From NCBI GenBank assembly GCA_013398955.1, contig VWPU01003192.1:620001-684000 (forward strand): a stretch of DNA of 64,000 bases, in the 5' to 3' direction. The translations under genes and the position numbers were made by a program. This document shows positions 49,695 through 62,989 of the stretch, piece by piece; the first letter of the stretch is position 1; each line of letters opens with the position of its first letter. The stretch is from Callaeas wilsoni. Lineage: Eukaryota; Chordata; Aves; Passeriformes; Callaeidae. A model generated the notes under the pieces. That model searched no databases, had not been told where the DNA came from, and saw nothing but the letters and a program-made list of their open reading frames with translations.

Positions 49695-52600
49695 AGATAT
49701 TCATGCAGATCATTTCTGTGACGAAAAGGATCTCCATGCATATTTTAGCCATTTGTTGTAATTTTACTAAGTTCTGTGCACTTGGTTTCTCTTTGGTGTT
49801 GAGAAATGTCCACATTGCAGACTTTACAGTGGACTCTGTCAGAAAGAAAGACAGTGAAGGACTGTCTTCTTTTGTTGCTTGTTTTGGTGTTGGATGCTTA
49901 TCAGAAAGTAAATCAAAACAGCTATTTTTAAAATCAGGCTAAACAGACTAGTTTGCATATTTAAGACAGTGGCATAGTTAGCAAGGAAACAAGAAGTAGT
50001 TAAATGGTTACTCAGAGTTTTTGCATTTTGAAGTCATATCATCCCCTCAATATTGAGTAATCCTTGAGAAACTGGTTTGAGATACTAACAAAACCTGTCA
50101 CATGCTACTTCTTCAGTATCAACTAAAAAAATAAGGTCAGTTTCTCCTGCTCTCTGCAGGCGCTTGTTTTATTGAATTATGTCCTATGATGATACTGTCA
50201 TCTTTACAGAACATAGTCTTTGCTTTCCTTATCTGTCCAAGGTCAGTAAGAAGGAGAATGCTAGTTTGTGTCATGTGCATGCAAATCAGGAATGAAATGT
50301 TAAAGAGAGGTTGAATAGACCAGCAAATGTCCTAGAAGTTCAGATGCAGTTAGTTTGCCCTTGCTTTAGCTAGTGAGAGTGATTTGACAGCTGTACTTTG
50401 TAGTTTCTTCCTTCTGGAGCATGTGATCATGCTTTGATAGCAGCCCTTAATCTATTATTAATGTAGTTGTATGTAGATCAAAACTGAAGAACCTTGGTCA
50501 TGTCAGAAAGTAATGCAAGTCTATTTTTGTATCATTTGAGGATGTATTGAAGTGAAGGAAGTGTAGTGCCAGAGTACTGGCATCAGGTATTCCACACCTC
50601 TGTCCCTCTGTGCAAGCTGTAATCTAAAGCTCTGTAAGTGTACATGTACATGTGCTCTGCACAGTAAACCTCTTCAGTTTTCTGTCCCAAAACCTAGTAA
50701 ATAAGTGCCTCCTTGGAGTCTTTTCCATTTGTTGATTTTGAGCTGTGGCTTTTTATCAAGCTTTGAAGAAGAGACTTTGAGACTTTTTTTGGATGAAGTC
50801 TTACTAACATCTAGGTGCCAACATTTTGATGATAATCCACATAGACCAGCTTTCAAAATTAAGGGGGCTGATGTAGTCCTATGTTTTTCTCTAACATCAG
50901 TTACAGACTATTGTAGAAGTAATGCAGAGTGATGTTCACTCTCTCATCCTGAAGTGGGCATTTTGTGGGTTTAAGATAATGTAACAAACTGTAAAACTTC
51001 ACTGTAGAAGAGCTCATGGCCTGCTATGACCTCATCTTCAAACAAGCTTTCGCCCTCCTTTCACATCAGTCGGTATCTCTGCATGGATGATCTTTAAAAA
51101 GTGAGCAATTCAGCTCTTAACATGGGTGTCTTGTAACTCAACAAAACTTTTTCAGAAGAAAATTTGGAAGCTGGTGTGAGGGTGCCTCAGGGTGTTTCAT
51201 TCTGCTCATAAAAAGTCTCAAGACATGAGGTAATTACAGGTCCACATCTTTACTGCAGGAGACAACTGAAGCAGCGCGTAGACACCAGAGAGTAAGACAG
51301 GAGACAAATGACTGTGAACTGGTAACAGCCAATGGGCCGTATCATCCCACTCGCATCCTGATGCTTTCCTGGAAGATCAGTGCATCCTTGGCCACTAAGT
51401 CCTTCTTGCAGGAACTCCACTGAAAGATGGATGGACACCATGTGTGCTAATTTTTTGAGTATGCTGGTTAATTTGGATCCCAAACCCTCTGGACTTTGGG
51501 ATGATCGTTCTCAATTTCACCTAAGAGCCAGGATAAAGTCAGGGTATGCAACAGGCTGTTGCAACTAATGAGCAATCCTGGTTTCCTCGATTTAGCCATA
51601 AGCTGGGACACAGCTGGATGCTTCATCAGGGAACAAATGTGCACCCAAAAGGAATATCTCAGGAAATGTCCCAGGAGGCAAACCAGTGAAATAAAATATC
51701 TGTGAGACAGAGGTAGCACTTTCAGTAGAAGGAAAAGCATTGAAAATCCTCATCTGACAGTGCCTCAGCTGCTGACAAATTTCTCTTTACAGCCTAATAT
51801 CCCCACATATCCATTCAACCAGAAAAATAATTAGCTGGTACCATGTGGACTGTAATTTTTGGTTATACAGCAGCAAATGTATTCTGTAGGAGGAAAAGTA
51901 ACTGCAATCCTTCTCTTTGGAGCCATTGCTCACACACCTTGTCACAATGTTGTGCCAGATAGTCACCCTTCTAGTATTGCTGAAGTGGAGATGGGTACAG
52001 CAGGAACTTGAGACCTGTCACCTGTTGTGGCTTGCTGTGATAAGGTAACTTACTCTTTCTCCATATATGGCATAAAAAGCTTTGAAGAATGAGGTGGCAG
52101 AGGTCCACAGAAGCTTCAGGATGGCCCAGATTTAAAGTTGCTGCTCTTGGTGGTTAAGTCTGTAACATAATGCAGCAAGACATTCTGTTATTAAATTCTG
52201 CCTTTGCAAATCTAAGGGAACAGGACAGTGTTATGTTTCCTTCACCATCTATCAGCTCCACTACAAGACAGTGTCATATCTTTTATTACTGGTACTGGAA
52301 AATTCCTACAGTAGCTAATTTACCAGTGAAATATAGACATTTAAACATGTCAGCTGCATTTTTTTTCTTCTTATATGCTGCTTGGAGTTTATATACAGAT
52401 GGCATTTTTATGCTTATATCTAATAGCTATTAAATTTTCCTATGCCTTATTTCTTTTGAAAGTCTCTTTACCAAGCCAGTCAGCTTTTCATCTCTGAAGC
52501 TAAAAATAAATGTTTATACAGAAATCAGAAGAGATTGAAATTACGGGTTGATTCACAAATAGAAAAAAGAAATTACACAGCTTTCATTAATTATTCCATG

Positions 52601-54769
52601 GATACTTTTGTTTGTGGGAGTGGTGCATTGAGCATCTGTTTTTTTCAGTCCTGAAGAAAGTTAAGTAGCTGAAAACATGAGATCAAAGAGAAACAAGCCA
52701 AAGTTGCACATTGCATTTAGTCATAGGAAATATCACTTCTTGTATTACACTGAAAGAGGGATTGCATATCCAACAGCTGGAATTTTTGCTACCCTTTATT
52801 GTAGCAGCAGCAGCTGCCATTTTTCTGTTCCATAGCATTAAACCAACCCATAATTTTGCAGCAAATTCTGCCAGAAATGTGCATGTGAATACTGATACTC
52901 TATACTGAACCAGGCCTCTAAATCTTTTTTCATTCTTGGCAACATGTAGAATGTTAAAGGAAATGGCATTTTCACGTCGACATGGAAAAAAAATGACAAA
53001 AAAACGTAATTTTGTGGCATTTTCAGGTGTTAAATGAGTTTACAAGGAGCAAGAGGGATGAGTAGTTCCCAAGAAAATGACACCGCAGCCATAAGGAGAG
53101 GAAAAAGCACTGTACTTTGGGCCTTTCAGTGGTTCTGGAGTTGAAGATAATGTTCATTTTCAGAAAATGCATTTTTCTTACCTTTACTTGGTTACATGTG
53201 ATAACAAGGTTAAAAGTGTGACAGACAAATGAGCTTCCAGAAGTAGAGTTGATGTAGGAGTATAGAAGGCTGCATTTCAGGAACAAATTCCATGGAAGAT
53301 TTTGAAAAGAATGATGTTTCATAAAGAACATTAGAAGCTAAGCTAGAAGCAGCATTCTGTATCTTAGTCTGTTTTTCACATTAAAAAAATACTTGAGGTG
53401 AATGTGTCCTTCAGCCATCAGGTGTTCTTTTTTCATGTGTGGGTGGCTTGCACAAAGTGCATTTTGTTTATTCAATGCTCAACCTTCATCCAAATATAAG
53501 AGCATTGACTCCAAGGACAGAGAATTCTTGACTGTCAGTACTGTGCCTCACTTACTTATGAAGGTTCTTCCCTTTTGCTCCATTCAGATAGATGCAGCAC
53601 TATTTCAGGCACCTGATGATTGCTCTCACATATGCAATTATGCCAAATAGATCTTAGATAAATCAGAACTGCAGACGAACCTCACATTCAGGCAACTCTT
53701 GGGTAGGTTACTTTTGGCAAAGAAACAGACCATCTTCCTGAAGACACCTGTTAAATTGCAGAAAAGTTAAATCCAGCCAGCACAACTTATTAAGAAAAGC
53801 AGCCTGCCATGTCAGTTCTGTAGTACCCGTTTGTTTTGACACACCTGCTTTTCTCTCCATAACTGTCAGTGAGTTCACGTTCACCTGATATTTACTCTCA
53901 TTACACAGTTAGCAGTTAAAAGGCTATTTCTAAAGTCAGGTGGCTGTATCTCATCTTTCAGCTAGACTTAGTCCTCAGTCTTTGTCCTTTTTGTTTGCTA
54001 AACCCCTCACTTGGGAGACATTCCCAACATTTGGAGATACAGCAAAGCTGCAGTGTGTTTTCACAGAGATTATTTTTTCTGTTGCTTGGAAAACAGTTAA
54101 TTATTTGAAGATCAGTTGTGTAAATGGTATTTTCACATCAAATATGTTCATATTTCTTATGCCAGCCAAGTAGAAACTGAATTTTTAATAATGGAGTTGA
54201 ATATTAGCAGATGTACAGCAAAACAAAGAGAACTCAGAAACAAATCAATTTATGGTGTTCATAAACTTACATAATGCCACCGTTAACACCTGTCCTGTTA
54301 GCACGTGAGAAAGCAAAAAGTAGAATGCTTTTCTGTCTGTTCTGTTATGAACTACAAGGACATAATATGATGGAAAAAATATACACCAACTGCTTTAGGA
54401 ACAGGAACACCTTAACTTGTCTAAAGTAGCAATGGTTACTTATTAGGCCTTGTTTCTTTGCTGTGATTGCAGCAGAGGAATTGTTTCATGTCTGCTCAGT
54501 CTGAAAACGGCATAGGCATTTGTTTGTAGTTAACAGAAAGATCGTGGATTTTTTTTTTTTTTTTTTTTTTAGTTTTTTTTCTCCCCCATGTCTGAGGTAC
54601 CAGCTAAGCTATGTATAAATTCCTACCATATATTCAGACCTCTAGAGAGGAGCAGTGAAACTTGTGATAAGTCTTTTTTTGATTCTTTGTTTACTTGTAC
54701 CTATTTCTTTGATGAGTTTGGGCTATTCTGGACATTAGAAGTGTCAGTAGGTAAGCAGATGGAGGCTTA
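49695..54769 (+). other. PTPRM: PTPRM intron, unexplained 5 kb
   Basis: Contains a GC-richer patch at 51230-51740 with two minus-strand open frames of no recognised family, an 11-bp direct repeat pair (52964-52974 and 53015-53025) and a 22-T run (54549-54570). Nothing else recognised. Confidence 0.6.
54549..54570 (+). repeat. Poly-T run (22 nt)
   Basis: Twenty-two consecutive T, followed after AG by eight more. Likely length-variable between individuals. Confidence 0.85.
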
Positions 54770-54812
54770 CAGAATAATTTAAGTTGGAAGGAACCTTGTG
54801 AGGACAGCTGGT
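54770..54812 (-). mobile_element. Short CR1 3' end relic
   Basis: CAGAATAATTTAAGTTGGAA followed by GGAACCTTGTGAGGACA matches the complement of an older CR1 3' end. Very short, and the extent is uncertain. Confidence 0.7.
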
Positions 54813-57270
54813 CTGATGACACTTATCCCCACATCACATCGTCATGTGGAAATCATTGGGTCCATTCTAGCAAAATGTCCTGTTATATTCAGAAATGCAT
54901 TTGATAGAGCAATCACAGGTGTTTGGAATCTGGCACAGTAAATCATTATGACAAAAGGTAGGAGCAGCTGTGATATGCATTTTGTAAAAAGAACATCCTA
55001 AGATATTTAGAAATAAAGTATGAAATAGCCTCAGCAACTTTTTGTCATTCAGAATGACCTTTCAAAAAATTTTTGAAGCTTATCCCTCACAAACAGTACC
55101 TTTAACCTTTACTTCCTCTGTTTTGTGTATTGGATGATGAGGCTGTCATCAGTTTACAGCTGAGTTACATGGAGCTTTTTTACTAAATGAAATGTGAAAA
55201 ATCTTATCAGTTGTGTTGCAATTATTTAGCAAGTCCTCTGTATTGTGTTCAAGGAAGCTCTTGTGAAAGTGTGCTGGAAAGAACATCTTTGCATCCCCAC
55301 AGTTCTGGACTGAATGTATTCCAAGTCTGAGGTCTCCTCCAAAATAAACCATGCTGGCAATACGTAAGCTGATTTGAATGAGCATGTACTGTGGGGCTCC
55401 AGACCCAGATATTTCTGTGTTTCCTTTCTGTGAAACCTGGTTTCACGAAGAGTGAAAGGAATTAGATTGATGCAATTCAGTATAATTTCAAGATACGCAC
55501 AAGAAGCCAGGACCCTAAAATTGTTTCCAGGTCTCCTGTTTTACCTGTAGTTGTTACCAGTTCTAGATGGAAGAGCATCATAGATACTCTGTGGTCATCT
55601 AGTGCTAAACTGGAGTAAGGACAAGACAAAATTTCCATGCTCCACATTGTGTCAGACTCTGACACTGGCAAATTTGTCTCACGGTTGGTTGGACTGCCTG
55701 AAGGTTTCTAGAAACACTGAGCATGATTTTTCCCCATGCAGTAAGTCCATTGCATCACAGCTGGGATGTGCATGCAGAGCAAGTGGTGTGTTTGTCATGT
55801 TCATCGTCAGATCTATTGGATATTGTTGGGCAGATCTTGGGGCCTTTTGTAGCTATGGACCTGGAAACTGGTCAGGTGGGTCAGTGTTCAAAGGCAGGCT
55901 GAACATCAGCTTTTCAGTGACCCACTCCCAAAGCAGGTATGTTGTGCACAGAGGCTCTTTGATTCAAAAAATAATGAAAGAAATGAGTGATAATCATTTT
56001 AGAGCAAGAAAGAGTTCTGTATCTTTGCATTGAAGTGTATTGAGAATATTATATCAAGATTATATCAAGCATGATCTAAGATCCCAGACTCATACATTCT
56101 GTTCCTTCTCAGCCTTTGATTTGATAGTTACCCATCTGTTCAATATTTCATTAATCCACAGCAAAGTTCGAAAGTAATACTAGGCAGTACCAATTTTACA
56201 GGCAATGTCAGAAATCACAGGATACGACCATGGCATGCAGGATGTTGTTACTGTTTGTTTAATTTAGAACATAATGACCATTGAAGTAGTACATGTATAT
56301 ATTGGTATGCTTTCCTTCAGTGATAGACAGCACACCATCATGTGTACATGGTAAATGTAAAATTCCATATGCCCTGAATAATTCCCCGTAGATAGAGTCT
56401 CTTTTTTAATCATTCTAATCATAGACTTAATTTGAAACTGGAGATAGAATTTTGAAGCAGCCATTTGTGGCAACTGGAAGTAATATGTTCACATTATTTC
56501 TTGTTGAGCCTGAAGGTGCTGCTGGCCATTGCTCTGAAACCTTTGTTTTTATTTGAAGAAGAAAATTACACTCAGAGGTCCTCCAGGGCATACTTTACTC
56601 TGCATTGGATGTTGATATGCTCATAAATGTGTAATCTACATTGTGATCTAGTAATATGTTAATGCCGAGTTCACAAGATTAATTGGGCCACATGCTGTCT
56701 TGTGGTTCTGCTAATACAGTTTTGAGTAGCATCAGCATTTTCGTGCTTTTAATTTGCAAATGACCCTTGCATGGCAATACATTATGTAAGCAGACATCTC
56801 ACAAGATGTTTTCAGGGTCCGTCATCCAGACTGTGCTACAGATTTCCTGCATCTTGACCTGCCTCTGCAATTTGCCCCCAGTTGCTATAAACCTATTAAA
56901 GACCAACATTCACTGACCTTTAAAAACTGCCCTATTTAAAATAAAATACATAACTCAAGCAACTTTTAAAATAAATCCTCTATTAATGGATATTTTTGAC
57001 CATCTCTTTAATTATACATATGAGAAACCATTTTCCATTTTATATCTGAATCCTCAGACTTTATAATCCAGCACTTGATATTTCGTTCAACATTAAACTG
57101 CAGGATCTGGAAAAAATAGCTGCTTGCTCCTGCAGTTGGTGTGAAGAGGTGGGGAAAAAAAAATTGAAAAACTAAGATACCGTGTGTACATATAAACTAT
57201 ATAAAGTAGGAACTGTGTAATTTTATTGGGGGGAAAAAGGCTTCGTAAGAGAAGATGCATTTTATTTGTT

Positions 57271-57305
57271 AATTGGATTTTTTTAAAAAATCACAAAATC
57301 CAATT
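57271..57305. repeat. Perfect 11-bp inverted repeat
   Basis: AATTGGATTTT (57271-57281) and AAAATCCAATT (57295-57305) with a 13-nt A/T-rich spacer. The arms contain ATTGG/CCAAT, the CCAAT-box core, in both orientations. Function unknown. Confidence 0.75.
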
Positions 57306-57492
57306 CAGCATCGTAAATTTATCCCAAAATACTTCAAGACAGACTTGACGTTAAAAACTAATATACTTTAGACACAGGAGAACCTCATTAGAATGTTGCT
57401 ATTAAAGAGAAAATAAAATTGCAAATGCCAGATTCACTAGTACACTCCAACTGCTTTGTGATGCTTTGGAGATTCAAACTAGCCATTAACTG

Positions 57493-57514
57493 GACTTAAC
57501 TACCCAGTTAAGTC
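57493..57514. repeat. Perfect 9-bp inverted repeat, 4-nt loop
   Basis: GACTTAACT, loop ACCC, AGTTAAGTC. A compact exact hairpin; the arms contain GTTAA, an HNF1/homeodomain-like half-site. Function unknown. Confidence 0.7.
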
Positions 57515-60202
57515 AATTTTATGTTAGTTTTCCACTGTGAAAGCAGAAAAGTACATCCAAAATGTATTGATCCAACTGTTCTAAATGAGGTATCTTAGAG
57601 GTAAAGCTTTTACGACCAGCCTTAGCTGAGATTATCTCTGTCCACTGCAAAGGCAATGGAAATACAATTCTGTTCTGTTTCTAATATCCTCTCATTCTGC
57701 TTCTGAGGAGTAAGAAGGGAACTTTCTCCTTGATTTCTGTGAAAAAATAGCCATCTTAGTCATGGAAGGCCTAAATCACATCTTTGTATGCATCCCAAAT
57801 CCACTTTAGCCCTTTAATAGAGGCACAAAACTCTGGAAGTAGGACCAAGCACTAAAGCCTCAGCTTAGGAAGCACATTCTTGTGCTTCACTCTGTTCACT
57901 TAAGGCTGGATTCAGTGTTGGGTTTCCATTTTACAGTATTACTAAATCACCAAACACCCTTCACACTCTATCTCGGGCAGCAGAGGGTGGGTAACTCTCA
58001 GTAATGAGTCAGTGATGATTGTAAATATGCAATTCTCAGCCTACTATGCACTTAATGAGGGAGGAAGGTTTTTTTTTAATTACTAATACACAGATCATAT
58101 TCTAGTATGATACAGTATGATCCATTCTAAGAATAGAGATTCTTTTCCTGACCTTTCAGGCAAGGCATTTGTGAGATGCAAGGGTTCATAACATCTCCCT
58201 TGATGTACCACATTAAATTACATCCTTATGCAGCAAACTGAACTGAATTTGAACCTTAGGTGTGATCAGCATTGCTTAACTCACATCTTGTTTATGTCTG
58301 CTACTGTCTTTAGCACTCACATCTCTCTAAATATCAGCCATGTTTCTGCTGAAATCTGTCACGGAGAGTTGTACTCAGTAACTTCTTACTACAAGTCATC
58401 TGTTTGGAATAAATCAGACAAGGCAAGTACAGGGTGAAACAGGTAGCATCTGCCCTTGCTTCATAAAGCTACTCCACCGAACCAGGATGGGCAGCTCTAT
58501 TTAACCCACTCTTCATTTAGATTCTACTTTTAGTTTGATTCGGTTGCAAAAGTTATTGACGATGAGTGAAAGCTAAGTCACAAGCTAAAGGTTTAGCATG
58601 TTATCTGTGTTCTGCCTTCTTTCTACTTATTACTGACTGCCTCTTGTTCTGTTATGCACTATCAAGTTTTGGCCCATCTTGGGTGGTTTTTTCTTACTGA
58701 TTTACTGAAAATAACTTGTAATAGTGTAAAAACTTTGTTAAAATGCACCAAATTTGCATGGTTACTTAATAGCCAAATACTGGTTACCACTGAAATTCCA
58801 ACAGGTGAATATACAACTTACCCTGCCGCAAAAATTTTGTGTACAGAAAATTGCACCTTCCATCTTGATATGGGATGTTTGCCAAGTTGTATAAATCAGT
58901 AAAAAAACATGTGCACAATGTCATGCATGAAAATTTTGCTCCTGTTATTCTGATTATCGCAGCACATAAATTTCTAACAATGTAGGATCTTCAGACTAGA
59001 AGGCTCCCCAAATCTAATCACTTTGTCTGTAATCATGTCATAAAATTGCTTTCATAAATTTATATGTACTTGGAAGCTTCCTCTGCTTTGAAGTTTAGTA
59101 CATACATTGACCACTTTGGTCCATATTTGACTACTTCCAGCACATACATTATAGGAAATTTTTTTCTTTAGGGCAGCATTGACCTCTAATTTATGTGGTT
59201 CTCTATCTCCAAGTTATTAGTTGTCAAAGACATAAAGTTCTTCCTAGATGTAGGTGGTCTTCATGTGTCTGTCCTGTGTCATATCTGTATGTGTCTTAGG
59301 TGGTACTCATTTCCTCATATGAGCTTTCGAAAAATTCTCCTCTGTTAAATAAGGTCTCTGTTCTAGATAACCCAGAACCCTTTCTTTGTATCTGATCCAG
59401 TTCAAGGGGGGTTTGGGGTTTTTTTTCAATCTGAAAAAGTCCAGATAACCTATTGCCAATGCCTTTTACCCTGAGAATTCTGACTTTAATACTTCTCTAT
59501 CTCTGGAAATGTCCGTCCTGTTACGGCCAAGAATTGAATTTCCTTATTTAAGGCTGCATCATATTGATGGCTTATAATAATCTGATGATAAATAATATAC
59601 TCAGGTCTTTTACTTCTTTGTTAAATGTGCTCTCAGCTGTTGCCAGAAATTCTTGATACTAGAAGTAAGTATGTAACTTCATATTAAATTGTAGGACTTA
59701 GAATAGGAAGGATTACTTTCAAATTGTATCCCAAGGCCATGTTAAAATTTCTGCTTTTGTTAAAACCTTTCCTGCATGTCCTAGGACGAGTCAGACTTTC
59801 TGTGTCTCTCTGGAACACAGCAGTGTGATATTTTACATCAGAGTACCAGCACTCAGCAGTACTCAGGCACAGGGATGATTGAAACTACAAAATCAGCCCA
59901 ATTAGTATTCTTCAAAAATAATTTCTTTTAGCTCTGAATTAAGGTTATTATCATAAGGTTCAATTATTACATAACTCACCAAGCAAATCATCAAAGATGT
60001 GGATATAATCGTTTCAGCCATACAAGATAATATCTGTTCTGCATGCATGATTTATCTTTCTTATGCTGTTTCTTCCTGGTCTCCATGCTGAAAAGGGTTT
60101 CTTGAACAAAGACTATGTTTTTATCTTATGATCATGGTTAACATAGGGCGAAATGCCTGTAGGAAGAATTACTGCCATGAATAAAGGTAGAGAAATTACC
60201 AT

Positions 60203-60242
60203 ATAAATAAAATAAAGTAAAATAAAGAAAATAAATAAAGAA
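60203..60242 (+). repeat. A-rich AAATA/AAAG simple repeat
   Basis: Imperfect repeats of AAATA and AAATAAAG directly upstream of an old CR1 body. Low complexity. Confidence 0.8.
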
Positions 60243-60329
60243 ATGGAAATTACCGCTTCATGGTGGAAGCAAAGCTTTTGATGCCCCAAGCTGGAGGAAG
60301 TAAATGATGCACCTTCTCTAATTCCAAAA

Positions 60330-61160
60330 GAAGTAGCAGATGAAATGACAGGTCCACTCGCAGAAGCTTTTAATAGGGTCAGAATGGTTGTATATTACTG
60401 GAAAATATTGAATGTAGTCCCTGTCTTCAAGGAAAAAACCCATGGGCAACTGTTGTCTTAGATAATCCTACTTTTATTCAAGACTTTGGAACATTTTTTA
60501 ATAAAATAATTTGGAAAAGAGTAAATCATATGAAAGTAGATTTACCGAGGTAGGTCATGCCAAATTAATAGGATATTTTTGTGTAATAGTATAAATATCT
60601 TCTACACAGCAGGAATGTAATTGGTCAATCTGCCTGGTATTCAGTAAGACAACAGGTGCAGTACCATTTGGATGTGTGCTGCTTAAACTGGGCAGGATGG
60701 CAATTATTACAGAAATGGAAGCACACAAAGTGATCAAAGGAGAGATGGCAATGCTTGGTTATATTAGTAGCAAAACCCTTTTTTTGACATAGAAACTTCT
60801 TAAGTATCACTCTAAAGACTGATCTGCCGTTGTTCGTTGTATCACAAAAAAACCCAGAAGTGTGCTAATGAAGTTTACTGATGGGTAGCAAGTATTACAA
60901 ATATCCTGGAGGACACGGGAATAAGGATGAACTGGGGACAGAAGTACTGGGGAGAGAATGGTGGAGTTTAATAGCAGAAAGTAGGCAATCTTACAGAGAA
61001 TGCCTTTTAGCACACATAATATGCATATTAATTGCTGTCTAGGAGACGAAGAGGTGGCATGGCATGCTGGTTGGCAGTGTTGTTCTTTGATATGTGGGTT
61101 CTTAAAGGTTATAGTCACTGAGTCTTCACTCAGACATGAAGGTTTCACAGTGATGAGGAG
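60330..61160 (+). mobile_element. Old CR1 LINE, reverse-transcriptase region
   Basis: Landmarks in CR1 ORF2 order are TACTGGAAAATATTGAATGT then AGTCCCTGTCTTCAA, then GTAGATTTACCGAGGTAGGT followed by CATGCCAAATTAA, then CTGCCTGG(A)TTTCAGTAAG-like and CAGTACCATTTGGATG blocks, CTGCTTAAACTGGG, and GGAGTTTAATAGCAGAAAG. In consensus elements these encode the thumb/fingers and the F(S)KAFDTVPH segment. Stops and frameshifts abound; there is no translatable reading frame. The divergence is much greater than for the elements at 44574 and 62990, so it belongs to an older CR1 lineage. Ends are approximate. The minus-strand ORF at 60807-61226 is antisense noise. Confidence 0.75.
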
Positions 61161-62989
61161 AATAAGGCATAACTGGTCCATGGAAGCAAGTTGCACTGAT
61201 TCCATCTTTGTTAATTTAGCTGGCATGCAGTCTTCCTCCGGATAGTCTCTCCTGTTTCTCCTGGCTGTACAATAGAGCCTTGCGCTAATCTAAAGCTAAG
61301 TTAAAGGTAGATATTTTGACAGCAGAAAATAATCGCAGATCTCTGTGTGCTTTGCCATATTTGGATTACTCCTTTGAACTGCTTGGAATCATTACAACAC
61401 AATGCAAACAAGAATAGAATAAATCCCTGAGCGGTACAGTATATGTGTACTGAAAACATGTTGTGTGATCAAAATATCTTTGAATTAAAACAGCAGAGGT
61501 TTTTGCTAGCATTTTTGATGTGATAAATAAGCAACTAATTAAATATTGCAAATTATATAGAGCATACCTTTAATAGCTGAAAGGCAGTTCTCCAATGTTT
61601 AGCTCCTTAAAGACTGTTCAAAATTATGCTTTCAAGACCAACCTCCATTATATATATAGGAGTGATTTATTGTTTCTTGGCTTATGTCTATGAATTTGCT
61701 TGTAGTAAACATACTGTCATGAAAATGGCAGAAAAAAGACACAGAGGAATTTTAGTGGCTGGTATTGAAGTTGAAAGTGTCCTCTTTAGATTATTTTGCA
61801 ATCATCTCCTTATAGTAGAGGCACTCTTCCAAGACAGAAGAAAAGAGAGGGAAAAAAACCTTGAAAAATCTTCAGTCTCTGTACTTACTTAAACTGCCAT
61901 TGCTATTTTTGTAGGAACGGAACACAGGCAAATGCTATCACTGTATTGTGGATGCTAACAGAGACAATAGCGAACTCATTTCTGTTGCTTTAGTGTCAGT
62001 TAATATTTATTGTAGATACACAGATTACAGTCTTAATTATCCCTTTTTTCCTGCCCCTCAGGGGTGTGTATGTGTATAATTGTTGTCATTAGTACCCACT
62101 TCTTCCTGTTCTTCCCCCAGGATTATCAATAGCTCTCTACCTAAATGTGACATTTTTTGATTGGTAGTCACTCACTACATTTTGGGATATATTTTATCCC
62201 TTCTTTCTGTGCGCTGAATAGCATGGTAGGGTGAATTGAATCTTGACATTTTGAAGTGAAATAGGCTTGTTTTCTTTTCAAATCCCTGAAGTTGTTTAGT
62301 GAAATGCTGCAGTCTAGGCTTTCTTTTATTGATATATAAATAGAAAGAAGATTAGTTTTGAAAGCACAATGGCTGCTTACAGACTACAAAACGGTGGGAA
62401 AAAAGGGACGAGCATACCTTGATGTCAGTAACAGTTTTCTGAGGTGGGGGTTGTGTAGAGGAGAGGAGAAAGGAGGGAGGGAAGATTCAGAGATGAAAGT
62501 AGATGGTTCTCAGCCTGGTATCTGCATCAGTGAAGTGTCCTGAATGGAAGGTGTGGTAAGAAAGGTCAGTCTTTGCAGTTCATTTAAAACTTACTGAAGT
62601 TGTATTTGCATCTGATTCAGAAGAGTGATTGGACTGGAAGTTCCATATCTATACCTCATCTTCAGCCTATTATTCCATGTATGCTGATTTATTCTTTTCA
62701 GCTTCTTTTCATCCTAAGTTACTTTTATTCCTTTGAATTCCCTCAGTTCTTTGTGATCTGTGATGCTCAGGTCTAGTAATGGAGATAGCTACAGTATTCA
62801 AAAAGATTATATGAAAAGTTCAAAAGATACATAATTTCTGAGGTTGCTTGTACCTGTACTGCTTGTAACTTTACTGCTGCTTTTATGGAGTGGTTTCTCT
62901 GCTGTTATTGACCCAAATACTGCCAAGTTAAATACTTCAGCATTTATTGAATTTCCTTGTCAATTAGATAAGTGTTCTAGCCAAAAGAG
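61161..62989 (+). other. PTPRM: PTPRM intron, unexplained 1.8 kb
   Basis: No exon or named repeat. A purine-rich GAGG/GGGAGG tract lies at about 62458-62485. Confidence 0.6.

Larger units (their letters stand above)
54813..60329 (+). other. PTPRM: PTPRM intron, unexplained 5.5 kb
   Basis: No exon recognised. Two strong inverted repeats lie 190 bp apart (57271-57305 and 57493-57514) in a repeat-free AT-rich block (about 56600-57600). An A-rich tract with AAATA units lies at 60203-60242. Confidence 0.6.

Noticed and set aside
55602..56033. 143-codon open frame on the plus strand
   Set aside because: No recognisable domain, no splice-phase fit to PTPRM, and ordinary intron composition; length is within chance for 64 kb in six frames.
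60807..61226. 139-codon open frame on the minus strand
   Set aside because: It is antisense to the degraded CR1 reverse-transcriptase relic and has no protein-family features.
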